This document shows, piece after piece, positions 29,057 through 37,352 of a DNA stretch of 48,145 nucleotides (the first letter of the stretch is position 1; every line of letters begins with the position of its first letter). Source of the stretch: Gammaproteobacteria bacterium (GTDB taxonomy: Bacteria; Pseudomonadota; Gammaproteobacteria; Ga0077536); the NCBI GenBank assembly GCA_019747795.1, contig JAIEQK010000022.1:1-48145 (forward strand). The letters are read 5' to 3'. Under the pieces are notes generated by a model. That model ran no database searches. It saw only the letters and a program-made list of their open reading frames with translations, and was not told the DNA's origin. The position numbers and the translations under genes were made by a program.

Positions 29057-30676
29057 ATGAGCCCAAAACGTGATGTTGCCTTGGTGAACGCTCTCATTCG
29101 TACAGTGGATCTCCATGACAGCGTTGCGGAGGCGGTGCTTATTCGCAATGGGCGAATTGCAGCCGTCGGTTCGGAAATCGAGGTCAGGCGTGCGGCGGGG
29201 CCTGAATGCGAGATCCGTGACATGGCCCGCGCCACAGTAGTGCCTGGGTTCATTGACGCCCATAATCACCTGAGCATCGCCGCGTTCGCGCCCGATTGCG
29301 TCGACTGCGCGACGCCACCGAAGTCGTCGCTCACGGAAGTCCTCGAGGCCATCGAACAACACTGCAAGCATGCCCCGCCGGGACAGTGGGTAAGGGGCAT
29401 GGGTTTTAACATGTTCCACGTAAGGGAGATGCGCAATCCAACCCGAGGTGAACTCGATGAGGTTGCCCCTCACAACCCCGTGTTTCTGATTGATGCAAGT
29501 TGTCACGCCGGCTTTGTAAACAGTCTCGCGCTGGATCGTGTAGGCATCGATGAGCATGCGCCGGACCCGGCAGGTGGCGAAATCGAGCGCGACAAAGCGG
29601 GGGTGCCCACAGGCACATTGCTGGAGAATGCAGCGAATCCATTGCATTCGGCGTCCTGGAATGCTTATGCGGAGCGGGATTGGGATCACTCAGTCCAGTT
29701 GCTGAACGCGAAAATGCGTGAATACCTGGCGGTAGGTATTACCTTCGTCGGTGACGCAATGGTGACGGCTAAATCCGCCGAGCTTTATCGACGCGCGGAC
29801 GCGCAGGGAATGCTGCCCTTTGGTGTCCAGATGCTGCATGCCGGCGATCACTTTTTCGACACGCACGATCTTCGACGTTCCGACATCATCGACCGTATCA
29901 AGCAACCTGGAAGTGACCGACTGATCGGCGGGACCATGAAGATCTTCGTCGACCGCGCATATCCAGGGCCGGCGATCGACAAGATGCACAACGGATGCTG
30001 CGCTCATACAGGCGTTGCATTTTACCCGAAGACGGAAGTCGGCCGCCTGGCGAAAAAGGCGGTGGAACTCGGCATCGGAACGGCCATCCATGGGATGGGA
30101 AACTGCGCGGTGAACACAGTCATGGACGCATACGAAAGCAGTCGGAGCGGCCGCAGCAGTGATGCCGTGCTACGTCTGGAACACGCGTTCGTTGCTGAAC
30201 CGAGGCAGGCACCCCGTATGGCTCAACTGGGCATCGACCTTGTGGCCAATCCGGGCCTGGCCGGGCTCTGGGGGGAATTGTTCAATTTGTGGCGCGGCGA
30301 TGGCCAGGACCACCTGCGGGTATTCCCGGTCAAGAGCATGGCTGATGAAGGCGTACGGGTGAGTCTTGCATCAGACCATCCGTGCGGGACCTTCTCGCCG
30401 GTGGAAATCATCGCGACGGCAGTGAACCGGAAGTCGTTGAAAGGGACGCCGATAGACCCGGAAGAGGCCATCGCTCCGGCAGAAGCACTTCGCATGTACA
30501 CGATAAATGCGGCCCATGCCTCTGGGCTGGCGGGTCAGCAAGGCAGCATCGAGGTTGGCAAGCGCGCGAATCTGGTCGTCTTGGACAGGGATATCGTCAC
30601 CTGCCCTCACGAGCAGATAGGTCTTGCGCGTGTAACCGCGACGTACGTCGATGGGATCTGTATCCACAGCCTCTGA
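29057..30676 (+). CDS. Amidohydrolase family 3 protein (YtcJ-like)
   Basis: 539 residues, the usual size for YtcJ-type metal-dependent amidohydrolases with a TIM barrel and N/C-terminal beta sandwich. The first metal motif HxH is H69-N-H71 in VPGFIDAHNHLS. Later landmarks are HGMGNCAVNTVMDAYE, LRLEHAFVAE and ASDHPCGTFSP with the catalytic-type aspartate. The C-terminus has the common IEVGKRANLVVLDRDI closing strand. The family removes acyl or formyl groups or opens cyclic amides; the substrate here is unknown. The start has a weak ribosome site and is probably translated with the upstream cupin. Its end faces the monooxygenase alpha gene tail to tail. Confidence 0.85.
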   Translation: MSPKRDVALVNALIRTVDLHDSVAEAVLIRNGRIAAVGSEIEVRRAAGPECEIRDMARATVVPGFIDAHNHLSIAAFAPDCVDCATPPKSSLTEVLEAIEQHCKHAPPGQWVRGMGFNMFHVREMRNPTRGELDEVAPHNPVFLIDASCHAGFVNSLALDRVGIDEHAPDPAGGEIERDKAGVPTGTLLENAANPLHSASWNAYAERDWDHSVQLLNAKMREYLAVGITFVGDAMVTAKSAELYRRADAQGMLPFGVQMLHAGDHFFDTHDLRRSDIIDRIKQPGSDRLIGGTMKIFVDRAYPGPAIDKMHNGCCAHTGVAFYPKTEVGRLAKKAVELGIGTAIHGMGNCAVNTVMDAYESSRSGRSSDAVLRLEHAFVAEPRQAPRMAQLGIDLVANPGLAGLWGELFNLWRGDGQDHLRVFPVKSMADEGVRVSLASDHPCGTFSPVEIIATAVNRKSLKGTPIDPEEAIAPAEALRMYTINAAHASGLAGQQGSIEVGKRANLVVLDRDIVTCPHEQIGLARVTATYVDGICIHSL

Positions 30677-30834
30677 ACTCGTCTGACGGTACACGCATGT
30701 TCGGTGGGAGGCCGGAGCCAGTGGCATCGAGTCATGGCTGCGGATGGCGAAGGGCGATGGAGTTTGCGTGCGAAACAACGCGCACCCGACACCCCCTGCG
30801 CTCTCTGCACCGCGCGCTCCCGCGAAGTGGTGCT

Positions 30835-32361
30835 TCAGGCGACTTCGACCAGCGGCGGCGGTGGCGGCTTCCGGACCTCGTAGTCGCAGCGCCTGATGTC
30901 GTCCAGGGTCCACATGCGTTTCGGTTCGAGTGCCGGTTGCGCGATCAGCGTCTCGCCGTCTTCCCGCACGAAGCCCATGTCGCGGATGACGTCCGACAGC
31001 TCGTAACCGTCGTAGCGATCGAGGAAGGTCTGGAAGCCCTGGTAGCGCACGGGCTCGCGGAAGAAGATCTCCTGGCAACCTTGCGAACAGAACGTGAAGA
31101 GCTGACCCTCGTGCATGCACGAACGTCCGGAGTTGGCGGCCGGCAGGGGAAAGATGATCGGCAGCTGGCAAACCTGGCAGAAGTTGGGCAAGCCGCCCAG
31201 CGCCTTGAGGACCAGGGCCTGCTCGTCCGGGCCGGTGCACGCGTTGTAGGCTTCCCAGAAGGCGCCGTAGTTCGCGTGCCAGCCAGGATACTTCTTTTCG
31301 AACCACTCCATGTCCGCGGCGGTCATGCCGTCGTAGCGGTGGTAGAAGACCGGCCAAGCGCCGAAAAGGTAGATGGCTGCGGAATGAGAGAGGTTGTCCT
31401 GGTCGGAGATCATTCTCGCCAGGTGCCTGGGGGGCTTGATACCGTATTTCTCGAGTTTCTGGTAGAAGCTGCCATAGAACTCGTCGAACACCCAGCGCAT
31501 GTTCATTTCTTTCGCCGACTCCTTCCGTTTGGTGACGAAGTAGTCCGTGAACAGGTTGATGCCGACGCTCAGGCTCGTGTGGATGCGCCACGACCACTTG
31601 TCGAGTGCCTCCTGGACCAGGGGCACATTGCGGTCGTCCTGCAGCAACGTCGCGAAGGTTGCCCAGCCGTTCGCCATGTGCCGGGACTCGTCCGACTGGA
31701 TGGTGAGCATGGTGGATGCCATGGCGTTGTCGCCGTGGGCGGCCGCCGCCGTCGATAGCCCGACGAAGAAGACGTTGGTGTAGGCCGTCTCGACGAACAT
31801 CTGCAGGCCGAGCGAGGTTTCGACCGGATCGCAGGTCATCAAATCCTCGATCATTGAGCGGAATATCCCGCCGCCGACACTCGTTCCCGCCGCGCGCATC
31901 GCAATGTCGTATCCGGCCGGGTCGCGCCAGGTACGCAGATGATGGCGCAGGGTGTTGATCTCGAGCTGCGAATGCCGCACTTCGTCCAGGCTTTGCATCA
32001 TGTAGCCCTGCCGCAGCGCCATCGGCGCCACACTGCGCACCATCCGCCCCATCTGTCGTGCCGCGGAGTACTCGATGCCGGGCAGGTTGGACAGCGCGAA
32101 CTTCATGCCTTCCATCCACCGCGCATCCGGTTGCGCGTCGCTCAGTCGACTCGATGCTTCGAGTATCGCGTAGTGCCGGTTGTCCTTTTCCTGCTCGGTC
32201 TGGAAGTATTCGCGAACGAAGGTCTTGAAAGGGTCTACCGGTTTCAGTCCCTCGAGGTGAAAGCGGGTCTTCTCGGTCAACTTCTGATCCTGACGGATGT
32301 ACGTCGGATCCCAGTCAATCGACTTCACGCGATCGTAGGCGGCGGACAGTGAATCACTCAT
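30835..32361 (-). CDS. Soluble diiron monooxygenase hydroxylase alpha subunit (YHS type)
   Basis: 508 residues; the catalytic subunit of a toluene/phenol/alkene-type monooxygenase. Six carboxylate and histidine ligands are visible with canonical spacing: E97 (GIEYSA), E127 and H130 (DEVRHSQ), E191 (FVETAYTN), E225 and H228 (SDESRHMA), matching the 104/134/137/197/231/234 pattern of toluene 4-monooxygenase. The C-terminus has a YHS-like segment with FCQVCQLP and FTFCSQGCQEIFF, as in phenol hydroxylase DmpN. It is the last gene of a beta-coupling-alpha operon. No reductase or gamma subunit follows, so electrons must come from another locus. Confidence 0.9.
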   Translation of the reverse strand: MSDSLSAAYDRVKSIDWDPTYIRQDQKLTEKTRFHLEGLKPVDPFKTFVREYFQTEQEKDNRHYAILEASSRLSDAQPDARWMEGMKFALSNLPGIEYSAARQMGRMVRSVAPMALRQGYMMQSLDEVRHSQLEINTLRHHLRTWRDPAGYDIAMRAAGTSVGGGIFRSMIEDLMTCDPVETSLGLQMFVETAYTNVFFVGLSTAAAAHGDNAMASTMLTIQSDESRHMANGWATFATLLQDDRNVPLVQEALDKWSWRIHTSLSVGINLFTDYFVTKRKESAKEMNMRWVFDEFYGSFYQKLEKYGIKPPRHLARMISDQDNLSHSAAIYLFGAWPVFYHRYDGMTAADMEWFEKKYPGWHANYGAFWEAYNACTGPDEQALVLKALGGLPNFCQVCQLPIIFPLPAANSGRSCMHEGQLFTFCSQGCQEIFFREPVRYQGFQTFLDRYDGYELSDVIRDMGFVREDGETLIAQPALEPKRMWTLDDIRRCDYEVRKPPPPPLVEVA

Positions 32362-32395
32362 GGGACGTCATCTCGCTTTCTCGTGCCTGCCATGG

Positions 32396-32695
32396 TCAAT
32401 CTGCCAGCGCTTCCTTGATGAAGACGCCGTTTTGGCTCACCTCGACCTGGCCGGTGTAGCTGACGAAGACCACGAGCAACGTGGACACGTCGTAGGGGCG
32501 GCCGAGCTCTTCGGCGATGGTTGCAACATTGAGTTCAAGGCGCCGTTCGTTGCTGATCGTCACGTAGGATCCGTGGTCTTCCACGAAGGCGTCGGGATTG
32601 TCGATGCGGGCGGCTTCGGCAATTGCCGATGCTTCTTCGCCGGCCATGAGCTTCACGCTGACGCGCGTCGACTCGGCAAGTGCTGGACTGTTCAT
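32396..32695 (-). CDS. MmoB/DmpM-family coupling (effector) protein
   Basis: 99 residues. Small cofactor-free effectors of this family bind the hydroxylase and gate oxygen and substrate access. Typical features are VSVKLMAGEEASAIAEAA, an ERRLELNVATIAEELGRPYD helix-strand unit and FVSYTGQVEVSQNG. The ATG at 32695 overlaps the beta-subunit stop (ATGA), so translation is coupled. Alpha begins 34 bases after its stop. The order beta-coupling-alpha is that of phenol hydroxylase genes dmpL-M-N. Confidence 0.88.
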   Translation of the reverse strand: MNSPALAESTRVSVKLMAGEEASAIAEAARIDNPDAFVEDHGSYVTISNERRLELNVATIAEELGRPYDVSTLLVVFVSYTGQVEVSQNGVFIKEALAD

Positions 32696-33717
32696 GGCGC
32701 TCCCGTTGCGGCATCGAGACCGCCTTCCTGCAGGAGCCGGCGCCATTCCTCGAACACGGTTGCTCGCGCCTTGGCAAAGCTCTGCACCGGCACGTCCAGC
32801 GCTTCGAACAGGGGCGCGATCGCGTCGCAGGCGTTCAGCACCTGCGGCGTCCACTCACCGAGCCAGGCGCTCATGACCTGCGCGTTGCCGGCATCCTGTT
32901 CGAGCAGAAACCGCACCAGCGCGGAGGCGGCCGCCTGGCGCGGAAGGCGATCCTTCTCCGCGCCTTCGGCAATGACCGAAGTCACCGGGTCGCCGTGCCT
33001 GGGGGCCGCACGCAGGACGAGTTCGCGGTTGAACAGCGCGGCGAACAGCGGCTCGTAGACCAGATTGATGACGAAATTGATTTCGCCCCAGTCGCGCGAG
33101 GCCATCAGGTACTCGATGACTCGGCGCGTCGGCTGCCACAGGGGAGATTCCAGCCAGAGCGCCTTGCACTGGCTTTCGTCGTAATCCGGCAGTCCCGTCT
33201 CGAGCGCCATGCCGTAGAGCGCAATGTCCTGCGAGTGGCGGTCTTTCTCCAGGCCCTGGAACAGCAACGGTCCTGCCACGACGTCCGACAGCGCTTCGCG
33301 CTGGGCGTAGCTCAGTGCGAGGAACAGACCATATTCAGGGAACCGGTAAGCCGCATAGTGCGTTTCCAGGAATGCTCGCCACCGCGGCAGCAGGCCATCG
33401 AACAGGCGCGCCCGCTTCGCGCCCTCCACCGCCTGCGTGATGGCGCTGCCGGTTGCGACCTGTCGGGCGACATACGGGCGAAACCAGTCCTCGGCCGGGT
33501 CGCGATACGCCCACCAGTCCTGCGCGCGCAGTCGGGTGGAACGGGCGTCCCAGGGCGCGCGCCCATCCTGGTCACGATTGAACCAGCCCTGGGCCGCGAA
33601 ATTCCCGGGATCCCATTGGCTGTGAAGGGTGACTTCTTCGTACTGCGTGGCACGGCGCTTGGCCGGCTCGAAGTAGCGAAACGGCACGAACTTGCTGCGT
33701 GGCGGCGCCTGGCTCAT
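32692..33717 (-). CDS. Soluble diiron monooxygenase hydroxylase beta subunit
   Basis: 341 residues, an all-helical ferritin-like subunit that supports alpha but lacks a full diiron site. It resembles phenol hydroxylase DmpL: FVPFRYFEPAKRRATQYEEVT at the start, RDPAEDWFRPYVARQV, and EKDRHSQDIALYGMALE. GGAGGGG precedes ATG 33717. It is the first gene of the three-gene operon and is divergent from a TetR gene, with two palindromes in the 248-base gap. Confidence 0.9.
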   Translation of the reverse strand: MSQAPPRSKFVPFRYFEPAKRRATQYEEVTLHSQWDPGNFAAQGWFNRDQDGRAPWDARSTRLRAQDWWAYRDPAEDWFRPYVARQVATGSAITQAVEGAKRARLFDGLLPRWRAFLETHYAAYRFPEYGLFLALSYAQREALSDVVAGPLLFQGLEKDRHSQDIALYGMALETGLPDYDESQCKALWLESPLWQPTRRVIEYLMASRDWGEINFVINLVYEPLFAALFNRELVLRAAPRHGDPVTSVIAEGAEKDRLPRQAAASALVRFLLEQDAGNAQVMSAWLGEWTPQVLNACDAIAPLFEALDVPVQSFAKARATVFEEWRRLLQEGGLDAATGAP

Positions 33718-33790
33718 GGACGGTCCCCTCCGGACGCATCGATTTCGAAAAGCGCGAGCATTCGCGCACCGACAAATTCCTTCTCGGCAA

Positions 33791-33876
33791 GCGGCATAAT
33801 TGCCGCACCGACGTTGCGGGCTGTGCGCAGCACGCGTGGCCGGCGTTCAAGCTTCCGGCAGAGCGGCGTGACGCCG
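33791..33876. promoter_or_regulatory. Two palindromes between the TetR gene and the monooxygenase operon
   Basis: GCGGCA-TAAT-TGCCGC (33791-33806) and CGGCGT-G-ACGCCG (33864-33876) are perfect short inverted repeats in the divergent promoter region. TetR proteins bind such sites, so they are candidate operators. Confidence 0.45.
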
Positions 33877-33965
33877 GTGGCGGGACAATGCTTAATGACA
33901 AAACGCTCCGATAAAGACTATTCCGCCCGTGTCCAAGCCGTCAATAGCACTCGCGTGCCTTCTCC

Positions 33966-34619
33966 ATGAGTTCCGCTGACGCACCTCGCAGGCGACGCAC
34001 CCGCCTTGCCCCCGAGCAGCGCACCGCGCAGTTGCTGGACAGCGCCATCCGGGTCTTCGCCCGGACCGGCTTCGCGAGCGGCGTCCATGCACAGGTAGCC
34101 ACGGAAGCCGAGGTCGCCGTATCGACCGTCTTCCTCTACTTTCCGACCCGCGAAGCGCTGGTCGATGCCGTCATCACCGAGATCGACCGTTACCTCGTCA
34201 ATCTCGTGGCAAACATCGCGAGCACGAGACAGCCGTCCGTCGCGAAACTGCTGGCGATCCTTCACGAATTCTCGGTGACGGTGGATACCGCTCCGCACTA
34301 CATCAAGATCTGGTTGAACTGGAGCACCGACGTCGACGACGCCAACTGGGCGCGCTACGTCGACTTCCAGGATCGGATCATCAGCGCATTCAGCGACATC
34401 ATTGCGCAGGGCATCGAGGCCGGCGAAATCGTCGATGACACGAATCCCTTGCTTGGCGGCCATCTCGTGATGAGCGGCGGGCACATGCTGGCGCAGATGA
34501 AGTTCAGCGGACGAACCCAGGCCGAGGTCGACGAGTTCGCGCGGGTACTGGTTCGTGGCGCGGCCCCGGTGAAGGGCGCGGCCGGCGCGGGCAAGGGCCG
34601 GCGTCGGCGAAACGATTGA
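33966..34619 (+). CDS. TetR-family transcriptional regulator
   Basis: 217 residues. The N-terminal DNA-binding domain has TAQLLDSAIRVFARTGFASGV and the recognition unit VAVSTVFLYFPTREALVDAV. The C-terminal ligand domain of about 140 residues is variable, with an aromatic-rich stretch (IKIWLNWSTDVDDANWARYVDFQ) that could line a hydrophobic pocket. It is divergent from the diiron monooxygenase operon, so I infer it controls that operon in response to its substrate. The C-terminus is basic (GKGRRRRND). Confidence 0.85.
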   Translation: MSSADAPRRRRTRLAPEQRTAQLLDSAIRVFARTGFASGVHAQVATEAEVAVSTVFLYFPTREALVDAVITEIDRYLVNLVANIASTRQPSVAKLLAILHEFSVTVDTAPHYIKIWLNWSTDVDDANWARYVDFQDRIISAFSDIIAQGIEAGEIVDDTNPLLGGHLVMSGGHMLAQMKFSGRTQAEVDEFARVLVRGAAPVKGAAGAGKGRRRRND

Positions 34620-34720
34620 CGTATCTTCGAATGCGATCGCGAGACCGGCAGCCATGTCGCACCACTGCAGACGTGCCACCGCGGCAAGGTCAATGAGCAG
34701 CAACAGACGAGAGAGCAGGC

Positions 34721-35097
34721 GTGAACTTCGAATCACGTCGGATCGAGCATCAGGACCCGAGTGACTGGCTGACTCCCAATTTCTCGGAGACATTGAACCC
34801 GCGCGGCCAGCGCCTGATGGCGTAGTTCCTCCAGTGCGTCCACAGCCGGCAGATCAACCTCGCCGTGCGCGTTGTGGTGCTGCGCGGCGCGGGCCGGGAG
34901 AGACTCGGCATGCAGCTGCGCGGCGGCTCAGGCAGCACCAGGGTCGACCCGGACTGCGTTGGTGTACTGGCCGTTCAGGCCACGAACGCTCAGAGCAAGA
35001 CTAGCGCGGTGGATGAAAAGCTGCGGAAGGCGAAATCCCCTGGCGTCCAGCGCCATGCTGCTCGGGCCACTCGAAGGTGGGGCGGTGTTGGGCATCT
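34721..35097 (+). pseudogene. Possible enoyl-CoA hydratase relic
   Basis: An open frame from GTG 34721 is broken by TAG at 34826. Across the stop the reading looks like the start of a crotonase: TLNPRGQRLMA, stop, then NLAVRVVVLRGAGRE, compare the usual VRVVVLRGAGRAFSAG. The remainder up to about 35097 has lost similarity. The call rests on one motif. The surrounding 34620-35152 contains no intact gene. Confidence 0.4.
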
Positions 35098-35101
35098 AAG
35101 C

Positions 35102-35144
35102 CGACTTGGGAAGTCGAATGCATATATGAACGCATAACATATAT
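35102..35144. repeat. Inverted repeats beside the tRNA-like sequence
   Basis: CGACTT-GGG-AAGTCG (35102-35116) and ATATATG-N9-CATATAT (35122-35144) are perfect inverted repeats in an AT-rich pocket. They lie directly before the partial tRNA copy and could be recombinase or regulator sites. Confidence 0.45.
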
Positions 35145-35152
35145 TGGCCCCG

Positions 35153-35173
35153 CGATTCCGCGCCCCGCCACCA
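35153..35173 (+). repeat. Partial copy of the tRNA-Thr 3' end (att-like)
   Basis: CGATTCCGCGCCCCGCCACCA matches the last 21 bases of tRNA-Thr (21221-21241) at 19 of 21 positions, including CCA. Similarity continues downstream in patches (GCCCC, CAGCACCATC, GCTCTTCC-like), as expected of an integration-site duplication. No 5' tRNA part is present here. Confidence 0.5.
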
Positions 35174-35273
35174 GCGCCCCTCCCTGTCACAGCACCATCC
35201 CCGCTTCCTCTTGCCAAGTTGTTGGGTAGCATGTGATGTTCACCACGTTTCCAACTGCACGTTGTCCCGTTCC

Positions 35274-36449
35274 ATGGATGCACCGCTCAAGCGCGACTAT
35301 CAGCACGACTTCGACCTGAACGACCCAGAGCTCAACACGCGGTGGGACGAGGTTGTCGCCCATCTGCATACCGGTTGCCCGGTTGCGCGCTCGGACGTGG
35401 GGGAGGGCTACTGGGTGGTCAGTCGCTACACCGACGTCGTGCGCTGCGCCAAGGAGTGGGCGACGTTTTCCGCGGCCGATGGGTTCATGGTCAATCGGCC
35501 CGAGGGTCTGCCGTACTTCGCGCCCGGCGAGTGCGATCCGCCGCTCCATGAAGCCCTACGCGCCGCCATCGCGCCGTTTCTGCGTCCGCGTGCGGTAGGG
35601 GCACTGGAGCCGGCGATTCGCCGCCACGCGAATGCGCTCATAGATGCCTTCTGCGCACAGGGGCAGACCGACATCGTGGCCAGCTTTGCCAATCCATTGC
35701 CGCAACTGGTGTTCTCGGTCGAAGTGGCTGGCATGGACCCGGTCGATATGCCCTACCTGCTGGAGGTGTTCGACCTGTCCGGGCCGGCAGAGCAAAGGGC
35801 CAGCAATTTCGCGCTTGGGATCGCCCGGATCGACGCCTATCTACGCCAGCGCGCCGAGCAGGCGCCGCGTGGCGATATCGTGGACGCACTGCTGGCCTTC
35901 GAGTTCGAAGGCTACACCTGGCAGGACAAGGTCGGCACGCTCTCTCAATTGACGATTGGCGGCATCGGTACCACGGGCTTTGCCATTTCGGGTGGTCTGC
36001 ACTACCTCGCAACTCATCCCGACGCGCGACGGCGCCTGGTGGCCGATCACAGCCTGATCCCGCGCGCCATCGACGAGTTTCTGCGCGTGTTCATGGGTGC
36101 GCCAAACATGGCGCGGCGGGTCAAGGCGGAGACCGAGGTTGCAGGGGTGCGCATGCAGCCCGGCGATCGAGTGTTACTGTCTTTCGGTGCCGCGAGCCGC
36201 GATCCGAGCGTGTGCGAACGCCCACAGGAAATAGATCTGGCGCGGCCGGTCAATCGCCACCTCGCCTTCGGCGCGGGCAATCACAGTTGTATCGGCGCCT
36301 CGCTGGCGCGACTGGTGCTGCAGGTGGGTTTCGAAGCGTTCCTGGAACGTATTCCGGAATTCCGAGTGCCAGAGGATTTCGTGCCGCGGTACGAAACCGC
36401 CAATACGCGGCACATGGTATCGCTGCCGCTGCTGTTCGACCGGGCCTAG
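35274..36449 (+). CDS. Cytochrome P450
   Basis: 391 residues, the soluble bacterial class. The heme-ligand loop is FGAGNHSCIG with Cys339, the ExxR is E268-FL-R271, and the I-helix oxygen-activation segment GGIGTTG (229-235) keeps the Thr pair. A redox partner (ferredoxin and reductase) is not encoded nearby. The ATG at 35274 gives a standard N-terminus; the frame is open further upstream without similarity. The final TAG overlaps the stop of the opposing hydrolase. The substrate is unknown. Confidence 0.92.
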   Translation: MDAPLKRDYQHDFDLNDPELNTRWDEVVAHLHTGCPVARSDVGEGYWVVSRYTDVVRCAKEWATFSAADGFMVNRPEGLPYFAPGECDPPLHEALRAAIAPFLRPRAVGALEPAIRRHANALIDAFCAQGQTDIVASFANPLPQLVFSVEVAGMDPVDMPYLLEVFDLSGPAEQRASNFALGIARIDAYLRQRAEQAPRGDIVDALLAFEFEGYTWQDKVGTLSQLTIGGIGTTGFAISGGLHYLATHPDARRRLVADHSLIPRAIDEFLRVFMGAPNMARRVKAETEVAGVRMQPGDRVLLSFGAASRDPSVCERPQEIDLARPVNRHLAFGAGNHSCIGASLARLVLQVGFEAFLERIPEFRVPEDFVPRYETANTRHMVSLPLLFDRA

Positions 36450-37075
36450 GACCCCAGGGCCTGCACGAGCTCGGACGTGCTCAAGACGCGCGCATAGTAG
36501 ATCTCGAGATTCAGTAGCGCGGCGTTGTGTTCCGCGTCGGTCATCGCCGCGGTGGCATCGCTCACCACGATGACGTTGAAGCCGTGTTGAAATGCGTCGC
36601 GCGCGGTGCAGTCACAGCAGCCGTTGGTGACCAGGCCGGACACGATCACAGTGTCGACGCCGCGGGCACGGAGTTCACTTTCGAGCGCGGTATCGGCCTT
36701 GGGGTGCAGGGGACTCGACTGACGCTTGACGATCCTGAGATCGCGGTCATCCACGACCAGGTCCGGATGCAGATCATAGGACCCGCTGCCGGGCAACAGC
36801 GTCGATTCACCGGCATCCGCGCGTGCTTCAGGTGGGCCTATCGAATGCTGGGTGAACACGACCAGGCCGCCCGCCGCCCGCACCGCACCGTGCAGCCGAT
36901 TGGCGTTCGCCAGGATGTCACGGGCATGTGGGTTGCCCATGGGCTGACCCTCGTCGATGAAGAAGCGCTGGAAGTCGATGGCCACGACGGCCGTCTGTGA
37001 TGGGACCAGCGCGCGTGGCGGGTGCATCAGGAGGCCACGCTCGACGGCGTAACTCGGGAGGTCGACCTTGTGCAT
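36446..37075 (-). CDS. Isochorismatase-family cysteine hydrolase
   Basis: 209 residues with an alpha/beta hydrolase-like Rossmann fold. The catalytic triad is readable: Asp34 in VVAIDFQRFF, Lys117 in RIVKRQSSP and Cys153 in VTNGCCDCTARDA. Relatives include nicotinamidase, N-carbamoylsarcosine amidase and peroxyureidoacrylate amidase (RutB); the exact substrate is not clear. GAGG precedes ATG 37075. Its TAG stop shares the palindrome CTAG with the stop of the convergent P450, a four-base overlap. Confidence 0.88.
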   Translation of the reverse strand: MHKVDLPSYAVERGLLMHPPRALVPSQTAVVAIDFQRFFIDEGQPMGNPHARDILANANRLHGAVRAAGGLVVFTQHSIGPPEARADAGESTLLPGSGSYDLHPDLVVDDRDLRIVKRQSSPLHPKADTALESELRARGVDTVIVSGLVTNGCCDCTARDAFQHGFNVIVVSDATAAMTDAEHNAALLNLEIYYARVLSTSELVQALGS

Positions 37076-37352
37076 GCGCGCCTCGATGATTGGAACTTAC
37101 CGTTGCATGGTCAGTGTTTGCCTTGCCCTGTGGGCTGGCCCGTGCCGCCACCTCGGCGAGGGGGGCGGCGCGATTATACGCAGCGGCCGTAGAGGTCGGG
37201 ACGGAACCTATGCGGGACCTTGGCGGCTCGGCCCCAACCAGGCCCAGCAGTCTCCTGTCGAACGGGCTGCGGACCGGCTGGGTGCGACATTTCGGCAACT
37301 CCCGTCGGGCGCTCCGCAGTCGGCGTATGGGCGAGGGGCCGTTGCGCCGCTG

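Noticed and set aside
30371..32119. A 582-residue frame antisense/out of frame over the monooxygenase alpha gene and amidohydrolase end
   Set aside because: No recognisable domains; the alpha subunit with canonical iron ligands uses the other frame.
35144..35173. A seventh copy of the 30-bp operator (TTGGCCCCG before the P450)
   Set aside because: The first half-site matches partly, but 21 bases later the sequence is CCGCCACCA, part of the tRNA-like tail, not a second half-site.
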